Shown: positions 1 to 8,748 of the stretch, one piece after another
Layout of the letters: every line of letters begins with the position of its first letter
Position numbering within the stretch: position 1 is the first letter of the stretch
Assembly: GCF_900055185.1 (NCBI RefSeq)
Contig: NZ_FIZX01000002.1
Location: 1,058,586 to 1,122,585, forward strand
Direction: 5' to 3'
DNA from: Grimontia celer
Lineage (GTDB): Bacteria > Pseudomonadota > Gammaproteobacteria > Enterobacterales > Vibrionaceae
Length of the DNA stretch: 64,000 nt
Notes under the pieces: model-generated
The model's input: only the letters and a program-made list of their open reading frames with translations
The model's database searches: none
What the model was told of the DNA's origin: nothing
Position numbers and translations under genes: made by a program

Positions 1-1
1 T

Positions 2-2623
2 ACACAAGGACGTGCGGGTAACGTGATTATTCGCAACTTACAGTCAGGCGGTTTCCAAGGTCCCATCATGCCTGTCACGCCCAAATACCAGGCCGTTGCC
101 GGGATCCTCGCTTATCCGACCATTGAAGCTTTACCTCTCATTCCTGATCTCGCGATTCTCTGCACACAAGCCTCACGCAATAGCGAACTGATTCGTCAAT
201 TAGGCGAAAAAGGTGTGAAGGTGGCGATTATTCTGGCGGCTGGCATGAAGAAAACCAAAGCCGAAGATGGTTGCAGTGAATTTGAAGTGATGAGAGGCAT
301 CGCCTCACAATATGCGATGCGGGTGATTGGTCCGAATAGTCTTGGCTTGATCTTGCCTTGGTTGAATCTGAATGCCTCTTTCTCTCCTATTCCGGCAAAT
401 CGAGGGAACATTGCATTCGTTTCTCAGTCCGCGGCGGTGTGTACCACTATTCTTGATTGGGCACGTAACCGCCGAATTGGGTTTTCCACCTTTATCTCTC
501 TGGGCGAAGCCAGCGATATTGATTTCCCTGAACTGCTGGACTACTTGAGCCGGGAGAGTAAAACAGATGCCATCCTGCTTTATATCGACAATATTCAGGA
601 TGCCCGCGCATTCATTTCCGCAGCCAGAGCGGCATCCCGTAACCGTCGCGTTCTGGTTCTGAAAAGCGGACGTACACCCGAAGGCGCTTCTATCCTTCCT
701 CATTTGCAGGAAAATGAAATTGGGCTAGATGGCGCTTATGACGCGGCTATTCGGCGCTCCGGTATGCTGCGAGTACGTACAACGCACGAGCTATTTGCAG
801 CCGTAGAAACGCTGTCTCACTCCGTACCACTTCGTGGTGAGCGACTCGCGATAATTTCCAATGGAGGCGGCCCTGCAGTCATGGCGGTTGATACCTTGTT
901 GGAAATGGGCGGCAAACTGGCCGTACTCAGCGAAGAAACCAAAGCGAAGCTTGATGCTATTCTCCCTACCAGCTGGTCGCAATCAAATCCTGTCGATATC
1001 GTGGGTGATGCAGACACTGAGCGCTACAAGAAAGTGACAGAAATTCTACTTGAGAGCGACGAAGCCGATGCACTGCTAATCCTTCACTCTCCTTCTGTGA
1101 CTGCTCCTGGCTTAAAAACCGCAAAAGCACTAGCGGATATGCTGAAAAACTCACAGCGTGCCAAGCGCTTTAATATTCTGACCAATTGGCAAGGTGAAAG
1201 TGACGATGCCACCGTAGCTCGACTTGCTTTCGCTCATGCTGGCTTTCCTGCATATCGAACACCGGAAAGTGCCGTTACCGCATTCATGCACTTGGTTGAG
1301 TACCGGCGAAACCAGAAGCAACTGATGGAAACGCCGACTTCTATCGGTCAAATTGATTACGATGTAGAAGGCGGTAAAGCGTTAATCCAACAGGCTTTGG
1401 AAGAAAATCTGGGCACGCTGACCACCCATGAGGCACGACCATTTCTTTCGAAATACGGCATTAATGTGATGGCGACATGGTTAGCGTCTGATGCCTCTGA
1501 AGCCGCGCAGATCACGGAGCAGGTTGGCTACCCCGTTGCCGTTAAACTCCGCTCGCCCGACATCGCTCATAAGTCTGACGTTAACGGTGTGATGCTGGAT
1601 TTAAACAACGCCACCGAAGTAGCGAATGCAGCGCAGCTGATGTTGAACCGAGTCAGCATGACCTACCCCACAGCACGTATCGAAGGACTGCAAATCCAAA
1701 GCATGGCAAACCGAGCAGGGTCGCAGGAACTTCGGGTTTGTGTGCGTCACGACCCTGTTTTTGGCCCTGTCATTTTGCTGGGAGAAGGCGGTTCAGAATG
1801 GGATGTGAACCGTGATGCTGCCGTTGCCATTCCGCCCCTCAACATGGCCCTTGCACGTTACTTGGTGATTGGTGCGATCAAAAGTGGAAAGCTTCGCCAA
1901 CGCGGCCATCCCTACAATTTGGATGTGAACGCGCTATGCCATTTCCTTGTGACACTGTCACAGATTTTAATTGATTTTCCTGAAATCACTGAGCTGGATA
2001 TTCACCCTTTGCTGGTAACGGGCGACAGCTTCACAGTGCTGGATGCATCTATTCAACTCAGCCCGTTTGAAGGTGATGCTAATACCCGATTGGCGATTCG
2101 TCCTTATCCTAAAGAGATGGAAGAGCGCGCTGAATTGAAAGATGGTAGAGCGATTTTACTGCGCCCAATCCTGCCTGAAGACGAGCCTAACCATAAATCA
2201 TTCATCGAGCATGTATCGGTAGAAGACCTCTATAAGCGCTTCTTCTCAGATGTTGGTGAGTTAAACCATGAAGCATTGGCGAATCTAACCCAGATTGATT
2301 ACGACCGCGAGATGGCTTTTGTGGCTGTTCATCGATTGGAAGACGGTTCTGATGAAATACTCGGCGTTGTGCGAGCCCTTGCCAACCCACAGCACACAGA
2401 TGCAGAGTTTGCGGTGTTAGTTCGTTCGGATCTTAAAGGTATGGGACTTGGCAGAATTCTGATGGAGAAAATCATCAGCTATGGTCGAGTAAGTGGTCTT
2501 AAGCGCTTTAATGGCATGACCATGCCTTCAAACTCAGGGATGATTGCTCTGGCACAAAAAGTCGGGTTCGCTATCGATGTGCAGTTACAGGACGGCATCG
2601 TTGAAATGGACATGACGCTCTAA
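2..2623 (+). CDS. pat: Protein lysine acetyltransferase Pat/YfiQ-like (5' end outside window)
   Basis: The reading frame is open to the first bases of the window, so the N-terminus (roughly 25-30 residues by comparison with the family) is missing; the GTG at 23 is internal, because the residues before it (TQGRAGN) continue the conserved CoA-binding region. Order of domains: NDP-forming acyl-CoA synthetase-like part (CoA-binding, ligase-CoA and ATP-grasp modules, about residues 1-690) followed by a C-terminal GNAT acetyltransferase domain (about 700-866). Proteins with this architecture transfer acetyl groups from acetyl-CoA to lysines of central metabolic enzymes such as acetyl-CoA synthetase. 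It stands alone, closed by a terminator at 2651. Identification is secure at family level; targets here are unknown. Confidence 0.9.
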   Translation, partial: TQGRAGNVIIRNLQSGGFQGPIMPVTPKYQAVAGILAYPTIEALPLIPDLAILCTQASRNSELIRQLGEKGVKVAIILAAGMKKTKAEDGCSEFEVMRGIASQYAMRVIGPNSLGLILPWLNLNASFSPIPANRGNIAFVSQSAAVCTTILDWARNRRIGFSTFISLGEASDIDFPELLDYLSRESKTDAILLYIDNIQDARAFISAARAASRNRRVLVLKSGRTPEGASILPHLQENEIGLDGAYDAAIRRSGMLRVRTTHELFAAVETLSHSVPLRGERLAIISNGGGPAVMAVDTLLEMGGKLAVLSEETKAKLDAILPTSWSQSNPVDIVGDADTERYKKVTEILLESDEADALLILHSPSVTAPGLKTAKALADMLKNSQRAKRFNILTNWQGESDDATVARLAFAHAGFPAYRTPESAVTAFMHLVEYRRNQKQLMETPTSIGQIDYDVEGGKALIQQALEENLGTLTTHEARPFLSKYGINVMATWLASDASEAAQITEQVGYPVAVKLRSPDIAHKSDVNGVMLDLNNATEVANAAQLMLNRVSMTYPTARIEGLQIQSMANRAGSQELRVCVRHDPVFGPVILLGEGGSEWDVNRDAAVAIPPLNMALARYLVIGAIKSGKLRQRGHPYNLDVNALCHFLVTLSQILIDFPEITELDIHPLLVTGDSFTVLDASIQLSPFEGDANTRLAIRPYPKEMEERAELKDGRAILLRPILPEDEPNHKSFIEHVSVEDLYKRFFSDVGELNHEALANLTQIDYDREMAFVAVHRLEDGSDEILGVVRALANPQHTDAEFAVLVRSDLKGMGLGRILMEKIISYGRVSGLKRFNGMTMPSNSGMIALAQKVGFAIDVQLQDGIVEMDMTL

Positions 2624-2650
2624 CCTAAAGCGCACCACTAAAATGCGATC

Positions 2651-2676
2651 AAAAAAGCCGCTGTATGCGGCTTTTT
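2651..2676. terminator. Bidirectional intrinsic terminator
   Basis: AAAAAGCCGC, loop TGTAT, GCGGCTTTTT. A-tract and T-tract flank the stem, so it can end both the acetyltransferase transcript (+) and the Dabb gene transcript (-). Confidence 0.8.
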
Positions 2677-2696
2677 GCTGTTCAATGCCTGTCGAA

Positions 2697-3002
2697 TCAA
2701 GCAGCAGGTAAGGTGTAATCCACCACAATGATGTCTTCAATATGCGGTACAAACACTTCCTTCAACGCATCATGCTCTGGGTGGAATAAATAGCTCTGGC
2801 GTCCCTCTTCATTAGCAAAGGTCATAAAGACAATATGGGTGTAGCCTTCATTTTTGCCTTCTGGGCTGTCATTTTCGCCCCACTCTACAGAGACAACCCC
2901 TTCGACACGGTCAGTCATCGACATAAATTCTTCGCGAATTTCTTCAAAATCCGCTTCATTGGACGTCGGTTTGAATTTTACCAGCAGTACGTGTCTGATC
3001 AT
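2697..3002 (-). CDS. Dabb (stress-responsive alpha/beta barrel) family protein
   Basis: A 101-residue protein that fits one whole Dabb domain: it opens with MIRHVLLVKFKP, typical of the family, and has the conserved HIVFMTF strand and the late HDALKEVFVPHIEDIIVVDY segment. Dabb domains form dimeric ferredoxin-like barrels; members are stress-induced or small enzymes, and no reaction can be assigned here. CGGAG sits seven bases before the ATG. It is monocistronic, converging with the acetyltransferase. Confidence 0.8.
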   Translation of the reverse strand: MIRHVLLVKFKPTSNEADFEEIREEFMSMTDRVEGVVSVEWGENDSPEGKNEGYTHIVFMTFANEEGRQSYLFHPEHDALKEVFVPHIEDIIVVDYTLPAA

Positions 3003-3067
3003 TGCTTGCTCCGTGCAGCGCTTAAGGTGAATGTAAAATGATCCGCCACATTACCGGACCAATGTCT

Positions 3068-3973
3068 TTATCCTACTTTCTCTTGAGGAATCGGCTGAAT
3101 CACTTTTAGTAATCGCGGAATTTCACGAATCATCCAACTTTTCGCATTCCCCATACGATTGCGTTTCCACGCCATCACCCAATAAAGTTTGTAAGCCTCG
3201 CTACCCTCAATGATTTTTAAACGACCTTCTTCGATATCTTTGCTCACCCACCAATCCGGCATGGTCCCGATACCATAGCCATCAAGAATTGCATGGTATT
3301 TCTCTGTCATAGAGGAAACGGTCAAACGGGGTTGTTCATCAAGGATATTGAAAGTATATGTCTTCGCATTCCGTGCTGAGTCCGCCACAGAAATACTGCG
3401 GTATAAACGGCGTACATCAGCATCATAAGGATTAGCATGGCGATGGATGGGATGGTTCGCAGCTGCAACCCAATAGCCATCAGAGAAACCAATTTCCTGC
3501 ATTTTAATACCTGGAGGCGCTGCAGGCGGCTTGGGACTAATCAAGATATCTGTGCGATCTTCTTCTAGTGATTCCCACGCACCGGCCAGAATCTCCTCTT
3601 GAAGACGAACGCGCGTGCTGGCTTCTCTGCCCAGCTTGTCCACCAGCGGAAAGAAATGGCGGGCGGTCAACAACCCATCAAACGCGATGGTAATGTCTAA
3701 CTCCCAACCGTGGGCCAGCGATTTTGCATCTGCCACCAGCTCGTCGCCGGCGTTTATCAGAACACGTCCCCTTTCCAGCAGCAGTTTTCCAGCGTCTGTA
3801 AAAATAGCTTTGTGGCCTGAGCGATCAAAAATCACCAGATCCAAATCCTGCTCAAGCTTTTGAACTTGATAGCTTAATGATGAAGGGGCTCGGTTTAAAG
3901 AATCTGCCGCGGCGGCAAAGCTTCCTTTGCGGTCAATGGCGTCCAGCACCTGAAGAGCTTCGAAAGATAGCAT
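3068..3973 (-). CDS. LysR-family transcriptional regulator (PunR-like clade)
   Basis: 301 residues: N-terminal winged helix-turn-helix (residues 1-60, FAAAADSLNRAPSSLSYQVQ recognition region) followed by a LysR effector-binding domain from about 90. The stretch AHGWELDITIAFDGLL resembles the same place in E. coli PunR (YdhB), which suggests but does not prove kinship with that clade. The gene is divergent from the YbjD-like gene across about 280 bases; LysR proteins often regulate the divergent gene, but no T-N11-A box was singled out. Ligand unknown. Confidence 0.85.
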   Translation of the reverse strand: MLSFEALQVLDAIDRKGSFAAAADSLNRAPSSLSYQVQKLEQDLDLVIFDRSGHKAIFTDAGKLLLERGRVLINAGDELVADAKSLAHGWELDITIAFDGLLTARHFFPLVDKLGREASTRVRLQEEILAGAWESLEEDRTDILISPKPPAAPPGIKMQEIGFSDGYWVAAANHPIHRHANPYDADVRRLYRSISVADSARNAKTYTFNILDEQPRLTVSSMTEKYHAILDGYGIGTMPDWWVSKDIEEGRLKIIEGSEAYKLYWVMAWKRNRMGNAKSWMIREIPRLLKVIQPIPQEKVG

Positions 3974-4255
3974 GGGTTTTATCGTTCCTTGTTCTTATTC
4001 CAAAGCCATTTTTGATGTTGTTTCGGGCTTAGGTAAGTATATGACCCGATTAGAGACGTTTTATATTCGTTTCGGGATGCACCAAAAAATATGACTGTTG
4101 CAAATGTGTCACAATCAACTGATAGAAAACAGAAAAATCTATAAGTTCAATAAAACCGTGATGTACACACCTCGCCGCGCCTAAAACGCTTATGGCTAGA
4201 ACAAAAATTTAACCACTATGGGTCAACAGACCCTAGGCTTAAGAAAGAGGTGATT

Positions 4256-5887
4256 ATGAAGTTAGACCGTATTGAGATTTCCGGTTTCAGAGGCATTCGA
4301 CGCCTTTCTCTTAGTCTTGATGAGCTCACCGTACTCATCGGTGAAAATGCTTGGGGTAAAAGTTCACTGCTAGACGCCCTTTCACTTTGCTTGCCATCTT
4401 CCGGCGAACATTACGATTTTGTCCGCTCCGATTTCCATATCGACTATACCTTGGGCAACGCCCAAACCAACCAAATCCAGATCATCTTCCGTTGGGTCGA
4501 GACCTTCTCTGGTGAACACAGAGCTAGGCGATATCGTCCGTTCAATGAAGTTTGGAATGGCAGTGATGACAAAGGTTTGCGTCGACTCGATTTTCATATC
4601 AACGCGCTTCATGTCGATGGAAAAATTGCGGTAACGCGTGATTTCCTTGATAAAGACGGTGCCATCATCGAAACACCGAACAGTGAAAGTCTGGCGCTCA
4701 AGCTCATCCTTCTGCACCCAATCATTCGTATTCAGGATGCACGTCGCTTACGTGACAGCGAAATGGATTTGAACGGCAATAAAACACGGTTGGAAAAACG
4801 GTTGGAGAATACGGTCAAGCGACTTCAACAAAAACCCGGTCATGTGAATAAAGGCGAGGTGCGCAGTGGTGTAAAAGCGATGCGTACGCTTCTCGACCAC
4901 TATTTTGCTTTTGATAGTCACAACCGTTCACCCGCAGAGATAGAGCCATCAAGGCACCTGAACATGCGCGCTAATTACGTGCATCCGTTAGAGATAGTCG
5001 CTAACAATACGTCGAATCATAGTCGCCTGCTGCTGATGGGCTTGCTGAGTACGTTTGTTCGGGCTCGCGGACCTAAGCAACTCAAAGCTAACGCCCGACC
5101 TATTGTGATCTTCGAAGATCCGGAAAGTAGGCTGCATCCAACCTTGCTCAACCAAGCTTGGCGACTCATCAGTTTAATGCCTATGCAGAAAATTCTGACC
5201 ACCAACAGTGGTGATTTGCTTTCTGCCGTTCCCCTCAACAGCATTCGGCGATTAGAGCGTGGTGCCACGCAAACCGATTCGCATCAAGTGCCGCCAAACC
5301 GCCTTAGCAAAGACGAAGAACGCCGGGTGTCATTCCATGTCAGATTCCATCGTCCAAGCGCCCTATTCGCCCGTTGTTGGCTGCTAGTGGAAGGTGAAAC
5401 AGAAGTTTGGCTGTTTAACGAAATGGCGCGTATTCAGGGTTATGATCTCGCTGCAGAAGGTGTTCAACTGATCGAATTTGCACAAAGCGGACTTAAACCC
5501 CTTATTAAGCTGGCGATTGCGTTGGGTATTGAATGGCATGTTATTGCAGATGGCGATATGGCAGGCCAGAAATACGCCCATACGGCTCGCAGTAAGCTTG
5601 ATGGAGAGAAAGAGAAGCACCGCCTTACTGTGCTTCCAGACAGAGACATAGAACATTACCTGTTTAACCACGGATACGAACCACTGTTCCGGGAAATGGC
5701 GCACATTGAAGGTAATACCTACATTGCCCCCAAGAAAATCATTGCGCGCGCACTAAAAAAATATGCGAAGCCAGATGCTGCCTTGGCTATCATTGAATAT
5801 ACAGAGCGGCATTTGGAAGATGATATCCCACTGCTACTGCGGTGGATCGTGCAGCGGGTAGTGAGTATGGCTAGAGGAGCAGGTTAA
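4256..5887 (+). CDS. ybjD: OLD-family ATP-dependent nuclease, YbjD-like (AAA ATPase + TOPRIM)
   Basis: The N-terminal part is an ABC/SMC-type AAA ATPase with Walker A GENAWGKSS near residue 27 and a Walker B-like IVIFEDPESRLHP near 280. The C-terminal part is a TOPRIM domain: LLVEGETEVWLF (catalytic Glu) and DGDMAGQ (Asp-x-Asp). This architecture is that of OLD nucleases and of E. coli YbjD (DUF2813), whose MILERVEIVGFRGINRLSL start closely matches. ATG 4256 is preferred to GTG 4250, because AAGAGG lies five bases before 4256 and overlaps the GTG. No partner helicase (GajB/UvrD-like) is next to it, so it is the single-gene OLD class rather than a Gabija defence pair. Its 3' end overlaps the DUF3833 gene by four bases, tail to tail. 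Confidence 0.88.
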   Translation: MKLDRIEISGFRGIRRLSLSLDELTVLIGENAWGKSSLLDALSLCLPSSGEHYDFVRSDFHIDYTLGNAQTNQIQIIFRWVETFSGEHRARRYRPFNEVWNGSDDKGLRRLDFHINALHVDGKIAVTRDFLDKDGAIIETPNSESLALKLILLHPIIRIQDARRLRDSEMDLNGNKTRLEKRLENTVKRLQQKPGHVNKGEVRSGVKAMRTLLDHYFAFDSHNRSPAEIEPSRHLNMRANYVHPLEIVANNTSNHSRLLLMGLLSTFVRARGPKQLKANARPIVIFEDPESRLHPTLLNQAWRLISLMPMQKILTTNSGDLLSAVPLNSIRRLERGATQTDSHQVPPNRLSKDEERRVSFHVRFHRPSALFARCWLLVEGETEVWLFNEMARIQGYDLAAEGVQLIEFAQSGLKPLIKLAIALGIEWHVIADGDMAGQKYAHTARSKLDGEKEKHRLTVLPDRDIEHYLFNHGYEPLFREMAHIEGNTYIAPKKIIARALKKYAKPDAALAIIEYTERHLEDDIPLLLRWIVQRVVSMARGAG

Positions 5888-6408
5888 TCCTGTTTTTCAA
5901 AGAAGATTGATATTTTACCGACCTCCACGCCGAATTTTTTCATTGAGGTCAGATTGAAAGCGCGTTTTTCATCCTGACGGTAAAGCCAGTCATCAAGTGT
6001 CAGCACATAAGTACTGTCGCCCACTTCTACGCTGAGGTCGTAAATCCAGTTAAGAGCATTGCCTGACTCACTTCCCTTCGCTGTGCCGACAACGTCGCCT
6101 GCTGTTCCCTCATAACTTCCGTCTTCAAGGCGCGTTATCGTCCAAATGCGTTTTTGCTTCTCACCGTCATCGAAGATAAAGTCTTCGTCTAAGGTGATCT
6201 GATCGCCATCCACGGTGCCAATTATACTGACTTCGAAACGCCTGGTTTGCTTACCGGTATAATCCTGAACCATTCCCCAAGCCAAGGTTTCCCCTTCAAA
6301 ATATTCAAACAGATTAAAATTGGGGCTTGTCGCTTTATAGTCTTCCAGCGAAGCTGAACACCCGACTAATGCGGTCATCAATGCAAAAGCAGCGATAAGT
6401 TTTTTCAC
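5884..6408 (-). CDS. DUF3833 lipoprotein, last gene of the photolyase/Cfa operon
   Basis: 174 residues beginning with a lipoprotein signal peptide; the lipobox ends at Cys17 (ALVGC). The body is a beta-rich DUF3833 domain with the typical NLFEYFEGETLAWG opening and a WLYRQDEK segment. Its start overlaps the stop of the preceding gene by four bases (ATGA), so translation is coupled. DUF3833 proteins recur at the end of cfa-type operons; the role is unknown, and position plus lipidation suggest an envelope function connected with modified lipids (inference). Confidence 0.82.
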   Translation of the reverse strand: MKKLIAAFALMTALVGCSASLEDYKATSPNFNLFEYFEGETLAWGMVQDYTGKQTRRFEVSIIGTVDGDQITLDEDFIFDDGEKQKRIWTITRLEDGSYEGTAGDVVGTAKGSESGNALNWIYDLSVEVGDSTYVLTLDDWLYRQDEKRAFNLTSMKKFGVEVGKISIFFEKQD

Positions 6409-7001
6409 TCAGGGTTTCCTCCAATTAGAGCTAGACGAAGTGATGGGTAGGCGGTTGCAGGCGAAAGCCAGATTGCGGAGAACGCATTAGCAATATCCGC
6501 GTTTATCAGTTTCCCGTAAGGCGATGCCTTCCCCTGATTTGGCTGATAGAAGAACTGCCCTTGGTCTGCCGACAAAACATAAATAAGTCGGTCCCCTTCT
6601 TTCACATCAGGCCATGCGTTTTGCATCTGAGGAAGCCACTCCTGAGTTTGTTGTTCGCTAAACCCAAGATGCAGCCATTGGTCTACGGTTGCATCGAGTA
6701 AATCGTCTGCATCAATGTCACGGCTGTATGTGATGACCAGAGCTAATGGGTCGCCGGAAGCAGGTTCAAACTTACCTGAGGGAGTTCTTAGTTCACTGTC
6801 ATAGATCTTCCAGAACCCCCAAGTGAGAGATGCGGCGCCAACAGGTTTCCACCAAACCCAATCGTCTTGGGTTTGCGCACTTGTGGGGCTGGCTGTGATT
6901 GGTGCGGACAGCGTGAACGCGATGACTAATGAAGAGAAAAGGGCCGCTATTCTTTTTCGGCCAGCGACTTTTCTGTCATAGAAAGATGTGGTTTTGGACA
7001 T
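6405..7001 (-). CDS. Chalcone isomerase-like periplasmic protein
   Basis: I take the ATG at 7001, preceded by GGGGGAG, rather than the longer frame reaching 7064. The 198-residue product has a basic, hydrophobic signal sequence (ends near SPTSAQ) and then a chalcone-isomerase-like domain (WKPVGAASLTWGFWKIYDSE opening, typical of the bacterial CHI-like family). Bacterial members are not flavonoid enzymes; the fold binds fatty acids in some homologues, which fits an operon for lipid modification. It overlaps the upstream DUF2878 gene by 55 bases and the downstream gene by four. Confidence 0.75.
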   Translation of the reverse strand: MSKTTSFYDRKVAGRKRIAALFSSLVIAFTLSAPITASPTSAQTQDDWVWWKPVGAASLTWGFWKIYDSELRTPSGKFEPASGDPLALVITYSRDIDADDLLDATVDQWLHLGFSEQQTQEWLPQMQNAWPDVKEGDRLIYVLSADQGQFFYQPNQGKASPYGKLINADIANAFSAIWLSPATAYPSLRLALIGGNPE

Positions 7002-7483
7002 GTCTCCCCCTTCCTTGAAAGACGCTTTAAGATGACCAAGAAAACGACACTGTAGATAAACCAAGCAGCAGCAAGGACAAGTGCAGTGTTGACAAGCGTC
7101 ATAGTGAACTCAACCGCGCCAAGTCGCTCTCCTCCTAAGTAGCTCCCTGCACCGCCGACAGCACCAACAATGGCTAGTAGCCAGAGCGGCTTTTCCATCA
7201 GCCAATCACGAACCAGCCAGATGTACGTCGCAAACCCAGCCCAAAGGACCCCAAGCCATAAAGGCATATAAGAAGTATCGAAATTCAGCACTTGTAGATG
7301 AGTTAATACGCTGTCCCCTGCTACACCGATCAGCGTAAAAAGTGGCGTTGCAAACAACACACCTCTATCGAGCAACACAGCACCGATAAGGGCAAGCACC
7401 AGGAAAGGAAGCATGCTGTTTTGACCCAGCACAGCAGCAAACCAGTAAGCATTGAACGCCAGTGATATCAAGACAATCCGCAT
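6947..7483 (-). CDS. DUF2878 integral membrane protein
   Basis: 178 residues, strongly hydrophobic, with about five membrane-spanning stretches (residues 5-40, 45-65, 73-90, 98-120, 125-155) and a charged, cytoplasmic-looking tail. The opening ISLAFNAYWFAAVLGQ and the LWLGVLWAGFA core are typical of DUF2878. The gene follows cfa after 24 bases. Function unknown; DUF2878 proteins are regularly found beside Cfa-like methyltransferases, so an inner-membrane part in lipid modification or transport is a reasonable guess only. Confidence 0.78.
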   Translation of the reverse strand: MRIVLISLAFNAYWFAAVLGQNSMLPFLVLALIGAVLLDRGVLFATPLFTLIGVAGDSVLTHLQVLNFDTSYMPLWLGVLWAGFATYIWLVRDWLMEKPLWLLAIVGAVGGAGSYLGGERLGAVEFTMTLVNTALVLAAAWFIYSVVFLVILKRLSRKGETCPKPHLSMTEKSLAEKE

Positions 7484-7507
7484 ACTTCCTCCTTACTCAT
7501 ATTGGGA

Positions 7508-8746
7508 TTATTCGCGCCAATCTGGACGGCTTAGCACTAACTGAACCGTGCTGATGGTGCGTTCGCGAAAGCCACCTTCGCAGTAGCAAAAGTAGTAACG
7601 CCAGAGTCGTGCGAAACGCTCGTCATACCCCAGATCCGCAAGCTCAGTGAGGTTGTCGTTAAAACGTTGATGCCATTCTTCGAGCGTTTTGGCGTAATCA
7701 AGACCGATGTCTTTCAGATCTCTCACTACCAAGTCACTCTTGAGGGTGAACTGGTCCAGAAGCACGCTGACTGAGGGTAAAAAACCGCCTGGGAAAATGT
7801 GCTTTTGAATAAAGTCGACGTTACTGCTGTAGTGCTCGTAGCGCTGGTCAGCAATAGTTATCGCCTGAATCGCCATCAAACCATTTGGTTTTAAAAGCGA
7901 TTCGCATTTCTTGATATACGTGGTCAGAAATTGTTTACCTACCGCTTCAATCATTTCGATCGAAACAAGCTTGTCGTACTGCCCTTGGAGATCACGATAA
8001 TCTTCCTTCAACAAGGTAATTTTATCGGTCAGCCCTTCCTGCTCTACACGGCTTTTTGCCCACTCATACTGTTCGTTGGAGATTGTCGTTGTCGTCACAC
8101 GACAGCCATAATGCTTTGCAGCATGAATCGCCATACCGCCCCAACCCGTGCCGATCTCAATCAGGTGATCGGATGGGCTAAGCTTCAGCTGTCTACACAG
8201 ACGGTCCATCTTAAGAAACTGCGCACGCTCTAGGGTGTCGGTATCACTTTCATAGATACCACTCGAATAGAGCATCTCCTGATCAAGGAACCGTTCATAA
8301 AGATCGTTTCCAAGGTCATAGTGCGCGGAAATGTTAGAACGCGAGTTTTCTTTTGTGTTTCGGTTTTTCCAGTGACCAATCTTGGTAGCAATGTTGGCAA
8401 GCCAGCCCACTTTACTTTCCAAACGATCAAGCGCTGGCAGGTTTCGGCAAACTGCGCGAATGACTGCGGTTAGGTCCGGAGAGTCCCACCAACCATCGAT
8501 ATACGCCTCAGCTGCGCCAATACTGCCGCCTGTCAGCACACGACGGTAAAATCCTGGGTGGCGGATAATCACTTCTGCATGAAGATCAGCGTTAGGATCA
8601 CCCAGCTTTTGAGTCTGCCCGTCGAAATCGACCAAGGTCAACGAAGCGCCTTCAAGGTAGTCAAACGTGGAAACCAACATGCTTCTCGCGAAGGTATCCT
8701 TCTTCGTGACTGGCCAGGCTGATGATTCGATATTGCTTGAATACAT
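7508..8746 (-). CDS. Cfa-like fatty acyl phospholipid methyltransferase (possibly UfaM-type)
   Basis: 412 residues of the cyclopropane-fatty-acyl-phospholipid synthase family. SAM site LIEIGTGWGG (195-204), HYDLGNDLYERFLD substrate region (142-155), EMIEAVG (264-270) and a YYFCYCEGGF segment near the C-terminus are clear. Cfa enzymes methylate cis double bonds of membrane phospholipids. Aligned by eye to E. coli Cfa, two residues of the bicarbonate site differ: Cys139 is Ser162 and His266 is Gln294, while Glu239 (Glu267), Ile268 (Ile296) and the Tyr are kept. So the product may be a methylated rather than a cyclopropane acyl chain, as for UfaM in furan fatty acid synthesis. AAGGAG precedes the ATG; it follows the DUF1365 gene by two bases. 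Confidence 0.88.
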   Translation of the reverse strand: MYSSNIESSAWPVTKKDTFARSMLVSTFDYLEGASLTLVDFDGQTQKLGDPNADLHAEVIIRHPGFYRRVLTGGSIGAAEAYIDGWWDSPDLTAVIRAVCRNLPALDRLESKVGWLANIATKIGHWKNRNTKENSRSNISAHYDLGNDLYERFLDQEMLYSSGIYESDTDTLERAQFLKMDRLCRQLKLSPSDHLIEIGTGWGGMAIHAAKHYGCRVTTTTISNEQYEWAKSRVEQEGLTDKITLLKEDYRDLQGQYDKLVSIEMIEAVGKQFLTTYIKKCESLLKPNGLMAIQAITIADQRYEHYSSNVDFIQKHIFPGGFLPSVSVLLDQFTLKSDLVVRDLKDIGLDYAKTLEEWHQRFNDNLTELADLGYDERFARLWRYYFCYCEGGFRERTISTVQLVLSRPDWRE

Positions 8747-8748
8747 AA

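Noticed and set aside
4256-5887. Gabija- or Class 2 OLD defence system
   Set aside because: No helicase or other defence gene adjoins; closest match is the housekeeping-like YbjD, and flanks are ordinary chromosomal genes.
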